Below are positions 25,200 to 34,211 of a stretch of 54,807 nt of DNA, one piece after another; positions within the stretch are counted from its first letter, which is position 1, and the number at the start of each line of letters is the position of its first letter. The position numbers and the translations under genes are program-made. The notes under the pieces are model-generated. The model was not told the origin of the DNA, ran no database searches, and worked only from the letters and a program-made list of their open reading frames with translations. Location: NCBI GenBank assembly GCA_944326515.1, contig CALVEI010000006.1:1-54807 (forward strand), in the 5' to 3' direction. Source of the stretch: Candidatus Gastranaerophilales bacterium (lineage in GTDB: Bacteria > Cyanobacteriota > Vampirovibrionia > Gastranaerophilales > Gastranaerophilaceae).

Positions 25200-26768
25200 A
25201 TGAATATTGGGAATAATTTTAATCGTTTTTATACTTCACCCCTGAAATTTGGAGCAAATGGAAGTTCTAGCCAACCTAATAATGGCGAGTTTAGACAAAA
25301 GACTTTATGTGCAAATGATTTTCATGGTCATTTAAAAGCTTTTAGACAATTTAAAACTGTCTCTGACAAATTTAAAGCAGAAAATCCTACAGGCGATGTT
25401 ATTTTGTCTGGTGATGAATGGGTAGGAGCTAATAAAGACAAAAATAAAGCTATTGTACGTATGATGAATATGTGTAATATAACTGCTACAGCGCCGGGCA
25501 ATCATAATATGGATTGTGAAGGTGCTAAGGGCTTGTCTCAGATGTTAGATTATGCAACATACAAGACTTTAGCTCTTAACATGAAACCTAAGAATCCTGA
25601 AAATATTGCAAGTTATTCTTTAAAAGATGATATAGATGCTGGCCGTTTAGCTGATTCTATGGTCGTTGAAGAGAACGGCAGAAAAATAGGATATATTGGT
25701 TTAGTCCCTTGTGATTTGTTCTCAAGGCTCAGCACTCAAAGTCAAGAAGGTGCTACTGATATTAAAATACTAAACTTAAAGGAAACTGAAGACGCATTGA
25801 GAAAAGAAGTTGAAAAACTTGAAAAGCAAGGCGTAAATATTATAAAACTTGTTTCTCACCTGGGTATAGATGCATCTGTTCATATTGCAAAGAATGTCGC
25901 GGGTATAGATGTTATCCACGATGGACATTCGCATGACACTCTTGATGGTATAGTTCCAGAGAAAAATTTATTTAAGTCTCCTCGTAATGAATGGGTCGTT
26001 ATCACGCAAGCTGGCAAAAACGGTCATTCTTACGGCGTTCTAGATGTGGTTTATGACAAAGAAGGAAGAATTATTAAGGCTAAGAACGAAGTTAAATCTT
26101 TAGAAAAAGAATCTGAAAGCTTAGTTGTTAAAATGATGGAAGATCTTTCTTTGGGTAAACCACAGGTAATTGGTACGATTGCACAAGATGTTAAATCAAA
26201 GCCGGAAACGGTCTTAGAAGAAAGCCCAATAAGTGCCTTTTTAAGTGATGCTTATTTAAAATATTCTGATGCTGATTTAGTTCTTAATAATATGGGTGGT
26301 ATCAGAGGTAGTTTGCCTGCCGGCCCTATTACAGACCGTGAAGTAATGGATTTAATGCCATTTTTTAATGATGTTCATGTTTATAAATTAAGTGAAAAAG
26401 ATATTATTGATGCATTAAACAATTCAATCCAAGCTACAAGAAAATTCCATAGAACAGGAGCTTTGCAAGTTAGTGGGCTTAGATACGTTATAGGAAAAGA
26501 TGATAAAGTTAAAGATGTTGTTCTTGTTAAAAAAGACGGAACTAAAGTAGCTTTGAATACCCAAAATCCTAGTTCGGATAAATTCTTTAAAGTAGCTTAT
26601 AACACTTTTGTAGCTAGTGGCACAGAAGGTTTGGAAGTGTTAAAGTGTCCGGAAAAAATCATTCACAAATGCGATATGAACGAAACTCAAATGCTTGTTG
26701 AGTATATTAAATCATTTAATGGTCAACCTATAACTATTAAAGAAGATGGTAGAATAAGACAAGAGTAG
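25200..26768 (+). CDS. 5'-nucleotidase-like metallophosphoesterase (UshA family)
   Basis: The 522-residue protein has the two-domain UshA layout. The N-terminal calcineurin-like phosphoesterase domain shows NDFHGH (39-44), GDEW (71-74; the usual GD...G box is altered), GNHNMD (100-105), SHLGID and DGHSHD as metal ligands. The C-terminal 5'-nucleotidase domain has NNMGGIRGSLPAG and the ISAFLSDAYL segment. Relatives hydrolyse nucleotides or UDP-sugars in the periplasm, yet there is no signal peptide here. The N-terminus is a short polar stretch ending in SPLKFGANG. GATGGA serves as ribosome site. Its stop abuts the stop of the convergent AsmA-like gene. Confidence 0.85.
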   Translation: MNIGNNFNRFYTSPLKFGANGSSSQPNNGEFRQKTLCANDFHGHLKAFRQFKTVSDKFKAENPTGDVILSGDEWVGANKDKNKAIVRMMNMCNITATAPGNHNMDCEGAKGLSQMLDYATYKTLALNMKPKNPENIASYSLKDDIDAGRLADSMVVEENGRKIGYIGLVPCDLFSRLSTQSQEGATDIKILNLKETEDALRKEVEKLEKQGVNIIKLVSHLGIDASVHIAKNVAGIDVIHDGHSHDTLDGIVPEKNLFKSPRNEWVVITQAGKNGHSYGVLDVVYDKEGRIIKAKNEVKSLEKESESLVVKMMEDLSLGKPQVIGTIAQDVKSKPETVLEESPISAFLSDAYLKYSDADLVLNNMGGIRGSLPAGPITDREVMDLMPFFNDVHVYKLSEKDIIDALNNSIQATRKFHRTGALQVSGLRYVIGKDDKVKDVVLVKKDGTKVALNTQNPSSDKFFKVAYNTFVASGTEGLEVLKCPEKIIHKCDMNETQMLVEYIKSFNGQPITIKEDGRIRQE

Positions 26769-29700
26769 TTATTTAAACTCATCAGGTATTTTGTCTAAAA
26801 AGTCTGGTGTTGTTGTAACCTGTTGTTTTGACGGTGTTACTGTTTGTGGCATTGGGAGTGTTTTACCAGCTTTATCGTCTTGTTTGGTTTGTATTGTTTC
26901 ACTGAGTGTTTTTTTTATTTTTTCTGTGAGAATCTTTTCTTTTGTTCCCGGTGGATTTACCCACGTAAATGATCTTACTGATTTTACGCTATTGGGGTCT
27001 CCTGATATTATTACTTGAAAGTTTTTTGTTTGATATTTATAGTCCGGTTGTAGTTGTGGGATTTTTGATGTATCCATTTCAGGTATTTCTGTATTAAAAG
27101 AGTTAAACAGATTTGCAATTATAGGGCCATATTTTGTATGGTTATCCAGAAAATCTTTAATGGTCATAGATCCAAGAAGCCCCATTGAGCTTGATACATC
27201 TGAAGAAATTTTTCCTAAGATTTTTAAATCAACATCATTATGAAGTAGGCTCGTTTTGCCTTTTATATACATACTCATTTGAGGACCGGATGTTAATATT
27301 GGGTTTATGTGTGCATAGCCTGCACTAAATTTAATTTGTCCTTTCAGGTATGAAATCAAGCCGGTATCTTTTGGGCTGATTGCTTGTTTTGCACTGTTAA
27401 GATTTACATATATAAGTTTTTGAGAAAGTAAATTTTGGGCATACAGAAAATGTTCAAATCGTCCTAGTTGTCCTAATCTTCCGTTTCTTATAAGTACATC
27501 TGCGTAACCTCTTAGAGTATTAAGCTGTTGTTCTTGTGTTGTACCTATCATATCAATTGATGTATCAAAATCCAGTATGCCAGATACACCTTTTTCTGCG
27601 GGGATAAAAGCATTAGCGGCTTGTTGTGCGCTCATTCCTCTGCCTTGCAAGTCTGCGTGAATACTTGTGTATGGAAAATTGTAGGTTATTTTGCCTGCAG
27701 CTTTACCTCCAAATGCATCAGCAAACAACTTGTTAATATATAGTAGATTTTTTTCTGAACGTATTTTTGCAGTTATATTTTGTGCTTTTATAACGCCCAT
27801 TTTAAATGATTTTATGTTAATTTCGCCTGCTTCTATTATGTATGGGAAATCATTGCCGGGGGCATATTTTGATGGGTTGAATAATGACATTATTTTCATC
27901 AAATAATCCATATCAATGAAATTTGATGAAATTTTTACATAATCGATTTTGTTAGTTTTTATAATGTCTGTTTTAATGTTTGATTCTACAGACAAATTCA
28001 TATCTTTTATTTTTAAGTTATTAATTTGGGTATTTATCTTATCATTGTTGAGGGTTACAATTGAATTTTCTGCGTTAATAAATAGCGATGGTACACGTGT
28101 GTTTATCATGTGCAACTTGCCGTTTAATATTGGTTTATAGATGTTTCCATTAGCTATTATGTTTGCAGTTATTTCTGTAATCCCGTCTTTTGTTTGAGGG
28201 ATTTTTAGCATTAATGTTTCAGGTATTTGTATGGTCAGTTTGTCCAGTGTTGGATTTGTTTTTACACTTGTTATTTTGCCGTGAGCAGATAAGGCTTTTT
28301 TAAGCTTTGTTTTATCTATATCTTTTAGCAAGCTATTTGTTTTTCCTGCATAATACATTGAGGCATCTGTTATTGTAATGTTTTCATCGTTAATGTCTGC
28401 GTCAATGTTAGTTAATGTTGTTTGGTTAGAAAAGCTTTTAACTTGTATTGGAGTTATGTAATTGCTATTGTTTGCAAGAAGTTTAATATTTAACTTAATG
28501 TTATTGTTTTTTGCTTTTATTAAAGCTTTGATTGGAAGATATCCCTTGTTGCTCCATTTTAGATCTTGTGGGATAAAACCTGCTATTAAATTAGTGTCAA
28601 CTGTACCTTGGGCCGTGATATCAGACTCGGGTGATTGTACGTAGTTTTTAATTGTTCCGAATATAGTTAGTTTTGCATCACCTGCATCTATTTTTGATGG
28701 TGCTAATTCAATTATTTGATTATCAATTTTGGCTGTTATATTGTTTGCCTTTATCGTGTTAGATTTATTGGGAACTGCTTTAGTGTTGCATATAACATCA
28801 TTAAGTTTGATTATTCCAGTATATTTTTCCTTTGTTGCTTTTGCGTTTACTATTACCTCATTAACGGAAAGCTTTATTTTATAGATGCTTTCATAAGCAG
28901 AAAAGTTCTTCACTATTGCATTTATATCCGGTGATATTTTATCTAGTTTACCTTTTATTTTTGTTGAAAAAGAAACTTTTCCTGATTTTATAATAAGATT
29001 TTTTTCAGGTTTCAAAAACGGGAAAGCATTCATTATGTGGTTTAAATCAAGGTTTTCTGCCGATATATTTATATCTCCGTAGGCTTTGTTATCGACTTTC
29101 CCTGTTATTTTGAGTGGTTGATTGTTTACAAGAATATCTGATTTTTTGATGTTTATTGAGTCGTTTGAAAAATCAACGACAGCATTGATTCCTGTAATTT
29201 TTAGAGGGATGCTTTTGTGAGATAGTTTGCCTCTTGTTATTTTTAATGTGCCTTGAGAGTTTATTGTTTTTAGGTCTGTTTGTAATTTGAAATCTGCGTT
29301 TATAAGCCCTTCTGCTGTAAATTCTGAAAGATTGTTCTTTATTTTGAATAAATTTAATACCGGTACAAGTATATTTTGCAAATTGCTTATGTCTGCCTTT
29401 GGGCATTTGCATTGCATTTTTATTTTGTATGGGTTAGATATTTTAATATCCGCGTTTATATCTGTTGCTTCTTTAATATCTGTGTAGAATTTTGAGATTA
29501 GTTTTGCGTTGTTATGTGTAAATATTATGTGGAAATAGCTTGGTGGTAGTTTTTTTGAACCAAGATTTAGTTTGAAATTATTTATGTCAGTTTTACCTGA
29601 AATATAGTCAAATTTTTTGTTTTTTTCGTGTATTTTTAGTTCGGAGATTACATCTGCTTGAAAGTCATATTTGTATAGTTCATCAGGAATAAAGTCAAAA

Positions 29701-30371
29701 ATGGTTTTATTTTTGTTTTCTAATAATGCAGTCGGAACTGTAATTTTTGTTTTGTAGTGTACATATTTTTTATTGAAGCAGAACAAATCTCCTTCTGTTT
29801 CTATATTTATATTTTTGAAATCCAGTGCTTGTTTGAGTTTGAAGGATTTTCCTTTAAGTTTGAATTTTTGTGAGGATTCTTCGTCCGTCAGTTTTATTAG
29901 GTATTTTTGTACAGTAATATTAGGCAGCTTTTTAGAAAAAGAAAAGTCTGCTGTTTGGCTTTTTACATTTTTTTCAATGTAATCTTGAAGTGTAGATTTT
30001 CTATTTTTTAATAATTTTGTCGAAAATTGCAGTTCATCAGCTTTTATTTGGGTAATTCTTATTTCTTTTTTCAATAAATATAGTGTTGATATGCTTATAT
30101 CAGATTTTTTTATATCTAAGAATGGTCTTTTGTCTGGATAAAGAGCTTGTATTCCTTTTGCTTTTATATTTAGATTCAAAGTCGGGGAAACAGAAAGCTT
30201 GTAGCCTTGTATTAGAACTATTAGTCCTGTATTTTCTTTGATTTTTTTAGTTATGATTTTTGAGTAATCTTTTTGGTTTAAAAAATATGGTAGTACAAGA
30301 TAAATACTAAGATACAATGCAACCAAAAAACTGCATAATACAACTAAAATCCATTTAAAAACTTTCATCAT
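26769..30371 (-). CDS. AsmA-like envelope protein, about 1200 residues
   Basis: The protein has one N-terminal transmembrane helix (KWILVVLCSFLVALYLSIYLV) and then a very long, beta-rich, repetitive body. The C-terminal part has the AsmA-like domain pattern (FGGKAAGKITYNF, GILDFDTSIDMIGT, LRGYADVLIRNGRLGQL, LKGQIKFSAGYAHI). Large AsmA, TamB and YhdP relatives bridge the periplasm and are implicated in phospholipid transport to the outer membrane. The length fits that group. The frame opens at ATG 30389, but ATG 30371 (or 30368) is preceded by GGGAG and lies nearer the hydrophobic segment, so I chose 30371. The tail is Pro/Gln/Lys-rich. Divergent from rnhC. Confidence 0.8.
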   Translation of the reverse strand: MMKVFKWILVVLCSFLVALYLSIYLVLPYFLNQKDYSKIITKKIKENTGLIVLIQGYKLSVSPTLNLNIKAKGIQALYPDKRPFLDIKKSDISISTLYLLKKEIRITQIKADELQFSTKLLKNRKSTLQDYIEKNVKSQTADFSFSKKLPNITVQKYLIKLTDEESSQKFKLKGKSFKLKQALDFKNINIETEGDLFCFNKKYVHYKTKITVPTALLENKNKTIFDFIPDELYKYDFQADVISELKIHEKNKKFDYISGKTDINNFKLNLGSKKLPPSYFHIIFTHNNAKLISKFYTDIKEATDINADIKISNPYKIKMQCKCPKADISNLQNILVPVLNLFKIKNNLSEFTAEGLINADFKLQTDLKTINSQGTLKITRGKLSHKSIPLKITGINAVVDFSNDSINIKKSDILVNNQPLKITGKVDNKAYGDINISAENLDLNHIMNAFPFLKPEKNLIIKSGKVSFSTKIKGKLDKISPDINAIVKNFSAYESIYKIKLSVNEVIVNAKATKEKYTGIIKLNDVICNTKAVPNKSNTIKANNITAKIDNQIIELAPSKIDAGDAKLTIFGTIKNYVQSPESDITAQGTVDTNLIAGFIPQDLKWSNKGYLPIKALIKAKNNNIKLNIKLLANNSNYITPIQVKSFSNQTTLTNIDADINDENITITDASMYYAGKTNSLLKDIDKTKLKKALSAHGKITSVKTNPTLDKLTIQIPETLMLKIPQTKDGITEITANIIANGNIYKPILNGKLHMINTRVPSLFINAENSIVTLNNDKINTQINNLKIKDMNLSVESNIKTDIIKTNKIDYVKISSNFIDMDYLMKIMSLFNPSKYAPGNDFPYIIEAGEINIKSFKMGVIKAQNITAKIRSEKNLLYINKLFADAFGGKAAGKITYNFPYTSIHADLQGRGMSAQQAANAFIPAEKGVSGILDFDTSIDMIGTTQEQQLNTLRGYADVLIRNGRLGQLGRFEHFLYAQNLLSQKLIYVNLNSAKQAISPKDTGLISYLKGQIKFSAGYAHINPILTSGPQMSMYIKGKTSLLHNDVDLKILGKISSDVSSSMGLLGSMTIKDFLDNHTKYGPIIANLFNSFNTEIPEMDTSKIPQLQPDYKYQTKNFQVIISGDPNSVKSVRSFTWVNPPGTKEKILTEKIKKTLSETIQTKQDDKAGKTLPMPQTVTPSKQQVTTTPDFLDKIPDEFK

Positions 30372-30463
30372 CCTGACTCCCAAGCTCATTTGAAATTATA
30401 TAACATTTTTTTCGTAATGTCATTATTGTGTTATAGTTTATAGAGTTGTTGATTGGAGGAGAT

Positions 30464-31360
30464 ATGAACTGTTATTCAAATAAGTTTGCAAAATCAGATG
30501 AGTCTAAATTAAAAACATTCTTTGAAAATAATGGTGCTGTCTTTTCTTCAATACAGAATGCGGCTTGGCGGGCTAAAACGTCAAGTTATACAGCTACTTT
30601 TTATAATACAGGCAAATTACTGATTCAAGGTTCAGATGTAACAAAGATATCCAACGATGTCGATGCTCTTATGGGTGCAAAAAATACTGCTGCTGTAAGT
30701 ACAAATAAAGATAAGACTTTGCCTGAAATTAATATACCTATTTGTCACATAGGAACTGATGAATCAGGTAAAGGAGATTTTTTTGGTCCTTTAGTTGTTG
30801 CAGCTGTTTTAGTAAATGAAAAAAATGCTGAAATATTGATTTCTGCTGGTATTAAAGATTGTAAGAAAATTGATGACAAAAACATAAATAAATTGGCTGC
30901 GGTTATAAAGAATAATTGCGTCTTCTCGGTTGTAACAATAAACCCTTTGAAGTATAACGAGTTGTATTATAAATTGAATAATCTTAACCATCTTTTAGCT
31001 TGGGGACACGCTAGAGCAATAGAAAATATTTTAGAAAAAGAAAACTGTGACTATGCACTTTCTGATAAGTTTGGTGATGAAAAACTTATAAAAAATGCTC
31101 TTATGAAAAAAGGTAAAAATATCAATTTAGAACAAAGATGCAAGGCAGAAAGTGATATTGCTGTTGCTGCGGCTTCTGTTATTGCCAGAGAGGCTTTTTT
31201 GAAAGGTATTTCTGAGTTGTCATTGAAATATGGTGTAGAAATACCTAAAGGTGCTTCTGATAAAGTTTTACAAACCGCAAAGATTATTGCTCAGAAATCC
31301 TCAAAAGAAGAACTTAAAAATGCTGTAAAAACCCATTTTAAGACTTTTTCTCAAATATAG
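30464..31360 (+). CDS. rnhC: Ribonuclease HIII
   Basis: The 298-residue protein has an N-terminal TBP-like substrate-binding domain (to about residue 80) and then the RNase H2/H3 catalytic signature GTDESGKGDFFGPLVVAA with the DE-Asp set. Conserved SDKFGD and the AAASVIAREAFL helix follow. It cuts RNA in RNA-DNA hybrids during replication and repair. ATG 30464 has a strong GGAGGAG site; an upstream TTG in the same frame is not needed. RNase HIII is more usual in monoderm bacteria, so its presence in a diderm is worth noting. Confidence 0.93.
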   Translation: MNCYSNKFAKSDESKLKTFFENNGAVFSSIQNAAWRAKTSSYTATFYNTGKLLIQGSDVTKISNDVDALMGAKNTAAVSTNKDKTLPEINIPICHIGTDESGKGDFFGPLVVAAVLVNEKNAEILISAGIKDCKKIDDKNINKLAAVIKNNCVFSVVTINPLKYNELYYKLNNLNHLLAWGHARAIENILEKENCDYALSDKFGDEKLIKNALMKKGKNINLEQRCKAESDIAVAAASVIAREAFLKGISELSLKYGVEIPKGASDKVLQTAKIIAQKSSKEELKNAVKTHFKTFSQI

Positions 31361-31427
31361 TTGACATTCTTTAAAAAATAGCCTAAAACATAATAAGGAT
31401 AATGAGTGTGTATATTTGAGGCTAGTT

Positions 31428-32534
31428 ATGGGGAAAAAAACAACTTTTTATAACAAACATCTTGAGATAGGAGCCAAAATAGTTGAATTTGGCGGATGGG
31501 ATATGCCAGTTCAGTACTCCGGTATTATAGATGAGCACCGCGCAGTGAGAAGTTCTGTTGGGCTTTTTGATGTTTCTCACATGGGACAGATTTTTGTCAA
31601 AGGTGACCAGGCTTTGGAATTTTTACAAAGTGTTGTTCCTCAAGATTTGTCAAAATTGCCTCTGAATAAAGCAATATATTGCCAATTACCTAAGCAAGAC
31701 GGCTGTCTTATAGATGATTTAATTATTTATAAACTTGCTGATGTTGAGTATCTGGTTATTGCTAATGCAGCTAATATTGAAAAAGATTATGATTGGCTTT
31801 TGACTAATAAAAAAGATTATAGAGTTGATGTAATAAATAAGTCTGATAAATACGCTATGCTTGCTTTGCAAGGGCCAAATGCTTATAAAATTGTTGAAAA
31901 ATTGGGCTTGTTACAAGACACTCAACCTGAATTTTTTACTATAAAAACTTGTTCTCTTGATGGAGTAGATGTTTTTATTTCAAGAACTGGTTATACAGGT
32001 GAGGATGGATTTGAAATCATTGTAGACAATACTGATGCTTTAAAAATTTGGGATAAACTTTTTGAAATTGGTAAAGAATACAATCTTAAACCAATTGGTC
32101 TTGGGGCTCGTGATACCTTGAGACTAGAGGCTGCATTGATGTTGTATGGCAATGATTTAAATGAAACAACAACACCTGTTGAGGCTGGTCTTAAGTGGTC
32201 TATCCCAAAAGATAAAGTAGAAGACTACAATGGCAAAAGAGTTATATTAGATCAAATCGCAAATGGTATTTCTAAAAAGCTTATTGGGTTTGAAATGGTC
32301 GATCGCGCAATACCAAGACACGAATATGAAATTTATTTTGATGGTCATAAGACAGGTATTGTATCTAGTGGCGGCTATTCTCCAACTCTGGACAAAAATA
32401 TAGGGATGGGGTATGTTGATACAAAGGATAACATAGCACTAGACTCAACCATACAAATTATGGTAAGAAATAAATTGTATAACGCTAAAGTTATCAAAAG
32501 ACCCTTTGTTCAAAAAAGATATAAAATTAGTTAA
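31428..32534 (+). CDS. gcvT: Aminomethyltransferase, glycine cleavage T protein
   Basis: The 368-residue enzyme transfers the aminomethyl carbon from the H protein lipoyl arm to tetrahydrofolate and releases ammonia. It begins with the family pattern KTTFYNKHLEIGAKIVEFGG. Also seen are FDVSHMGQI, ALQGPNA, RTGYTGEDGFEI, GLGARDTLRLEAALMLYGNDL and GVVSSG-like IVSSGGYSPTL. ATG 31428 follows a GAGG site; the frame also opens at TTG 31416. It leads gcvT-gcvH-gcvPA. No glycine riboswitch is evident in the short leader, where TTGACA at 31361-31366 may be a -35 box. Confidence 0.96.
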   Translation: MGKKTTFYNKHLEIGAKIVEFGGWDMPVQYSGIIDEHRAVRSSVGLFDVSHMGQIFVKGDQALEFLQSVVPQDLSKLPLNKAIYCQLPKQDGCLIDDLIIYKLADVEYLVIANAANIEKDYDWLLTNKKDYRVDVINKSDKYAMLALQGPNAYKIVEKLGLLQDTQPEFFTIKTCSLDGVDVFISRTGYTGEDGFEIIVDNTDALKIWDKLFEIGKEYNLKPIGLGARDTLRLEAALMLYGNDLNETTTPVEAGLKWSIPKDKVEDYNGKRVILDQIANGISKKLIGFEMVDRAIPRHEYEIYFDGHKTGIVSSGGYSPTLDKNIGMGYVDTKDNIALDSTIQIMVRNKLYNAKVIKRPFVQKRYKIS

Positions 32535-32556
32535 CAGACATAATAGGAGATAAATT

Positions 32557-32940
32557 ATGATGGTGCCTGAAGGTATTTTATGTTCAAAGAGCCATGAATA
32601 TTTGTTAGAAGGAAGCGATTCTATTTATACAATTGGTCTTACCGATTACGCTGTTGAACAGCTTGGTGACATTGTATTTGTTGAATTGCCTGAAGTAGGA
32701 AGTGAATTTGTTAAGGGTGAAGTTTTTGCTACTGTTGAATCTGTAAAAGCTGCTTCTGAAATCTATATGCCTGTAGGTGGTAAAATCGTTGAAGTAAACG
32801 AAAAAATTGTTGAAAGTCCTGAAATCTTGAACGAAAGTCCATTTGCTGAAGGATGGCTAGTCAAGATTGAAAATGCTGATGCTCACGCAGAATCAGGTGA
32901 TTTGTTAGAATATAATGATTATAAAGAAGAATTAGAGTAA
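32557..32940 (+). CDS. gcvH: Glycine cleavage system H protein
   Basis: The 127-residue carrier protein shows the lipoylation site Lys64 in ATVESVKAASE and the H-protein pattern YTIGLTDYAVEQLGDIVFVELP. It shuttles the aminomethyl group between P and T proteins. The ATG follows AGGAG; a second ATG is the next codon. It lies 22 bases after gcvT and 12 bases before gcvPA. Confidence 0.97.
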   Translation: MMVPEGILCSKSHEYLLEGSDSIYTIGLTDYAVEQLGDIVFVELPEVGSEFVKGEVFATVESVKAASEIYMPVGGKIVEVNEKIVESPEILNESPFAEGWLVKIENADAHAESGDLLEYNDYKEELE

Positions 32941-32952
32941 GTAAGGATTAAA

Positions 32953-34206
32953 ATGAATAATTTTGAAGCACATACTGCCGAAGAACGATTAGAAATGTTG
33001 AATTCAATCGGATTGAGTTCAGTTGAAGATCTGTATAGTGATTTGCCAAAAGATATTAGAATAGATAATCTGAACTTGGGTTTAAGTCACTCTGAGATGG
33101 ATGTAACTCGTGAAATAAAAAAACTTGCAGCTTCTAATAAAACAGATTATGCTTGCTTTCTTGGCGGTGGTGCTTCAAAAAGATTTGTTCCTGCTTGCGT
33201 ATCTCAGATATCTTCTAGATTTGAGTTCAATACAGCTTATACACCTTATCAGGCTGAAATTTCTCAGGGGACACTACAGTCAATTTATGAATATCAGTCT
33301 ATGATTTGTAATTTGACTAATATGGACGTCTCTAACGCTTCTATGTATGATGCTGCGACTGCTTGTGCTGAAGCTGTATTGATGGCTGTTAGAGTTACCG
33401 GCAGAAATAAAGTACTCGTTTGTAGACGAGTAAACCCTGAGTATCAAGAAGTAATCAGAACTTATGCTCAATCTGCTGATATTGAAGTTTCAAATGATTT
33501 AACTGAAATAGGTTCTGATGTTGCTTGTGTCCTTTTACAGTCACCAGACTATTTTGGGGCAATACATAATGTAGAACAGCTTAAAATAAAAATTCAAGAC
33601 CCTAAAACAATGCTTATTTGCTGCTGTGACTTGATTTCTTTATCTGTTCTTGAACCGCCTAAATGCGATGTTATGGTCGGGGATTTGCAACCAGTTGGTA
33701 ATTCACTTTCTTTTGGCGGTCCATATGGCGGGTATTTTGCTTGTCTTGATAAGTATAAAAGACAGATGCCCGGTCGTGTTGTAGGTAGAACAGTTGATGC
33801 AGAAGGCAATCAGGCTTTTTGCTTAACTTTACAGACAAGAGAACAACACATAAGACGAGAAAAAGCAACAAGTAATATTTGTTCTAACCAAGCTTTGGTT
33901 GCTTTGCAATCAACAGTTTATATGACGGTTATGGGCTTAAATGGTTTGCGTCAAGTTGCGTTGATTAGTTCTAAAAATGCGCATATTCTTGCTGATAAGT
34001 TAATGGAAAAAGGCTTTGAACTTCAATCAAAAAACTTTTTTAATGAATTTGTTTTGAAAGTTAATAATGCTGATGAGTTTTTAAACAATTTAAAAGAAAA
34101 CAAAATACTTGGTGGTATTAAACTGGATGAAAACAGAGTCCTTGTATGTGTAACTGAAATGAATACACAAGAAGAAATAGATAATTACGCATATTTCGCT
34201 GTTTAG
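32953..34206 (+). CDS. gcvPA: Glycine dehydrogenase (decarboxylating) subunit 1
   Basis: The 417-residue protein matches the N-terminal subunit of the two-piece P protein: FLGGGASKRFVPACV, FNTAYTPYQAEISQGTLQSIYEYQSMICNLTNM (split about residues 96-128), DAATACAEA, GGPYGGYFACL and TREQHIRREKATSNICSNQAL. It needs subunit 2 (gcvPB), which carries the pyridoxal-phosphate lysine. No gcvPB lies in this window: the next genes are on the opposite strand six bases away. The length is a little short for the family. AAGGAT precedes the ATG. Confidence 0.94.
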   Translation: MNNFEAHTAEERLEMLNSIGLSSVEDLYSDLPKDIRIDNLNLGLSHSEMDVTREIKKLAASNKTDYACFLGGGASKRFVPACVSQISSRFEFNTAYTPYQAEISQGTLQSIYEYQSMICNLTNMDVSNASMYDAATACAEAVLMAVRVTGRNKVLVCRRVNPEYQEVIRTYAQSADIEVSNDLTEIGSDVACVLLQSPDYFGAIHNVEQLKIKIQDPKTMLICCCDLISLSVLEPPKCDVMVGDLQPVGNSLSFGGPYGGYFACLDKYKRQMPGRVVGRTVDAEGNQAFCLTLQTREQHIRREKATSNICSNQALVALQSTVYMTVMGLNGLRQVALISSKNAHILADKLMEKGFELQSKNFFNEFVLKVNNADEFLNNLKENKILGGIKLDENRVLVCVTEMNTQEEIDNYAYFAV

Positions 34207-34211
34207 CTTTT

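Noticed and set aside
31361-31427. Possible glycine riboswitch before gcvT
   Set aside because: The leader is only about 65 bases and lacks the expected tandem aptamer pairing.
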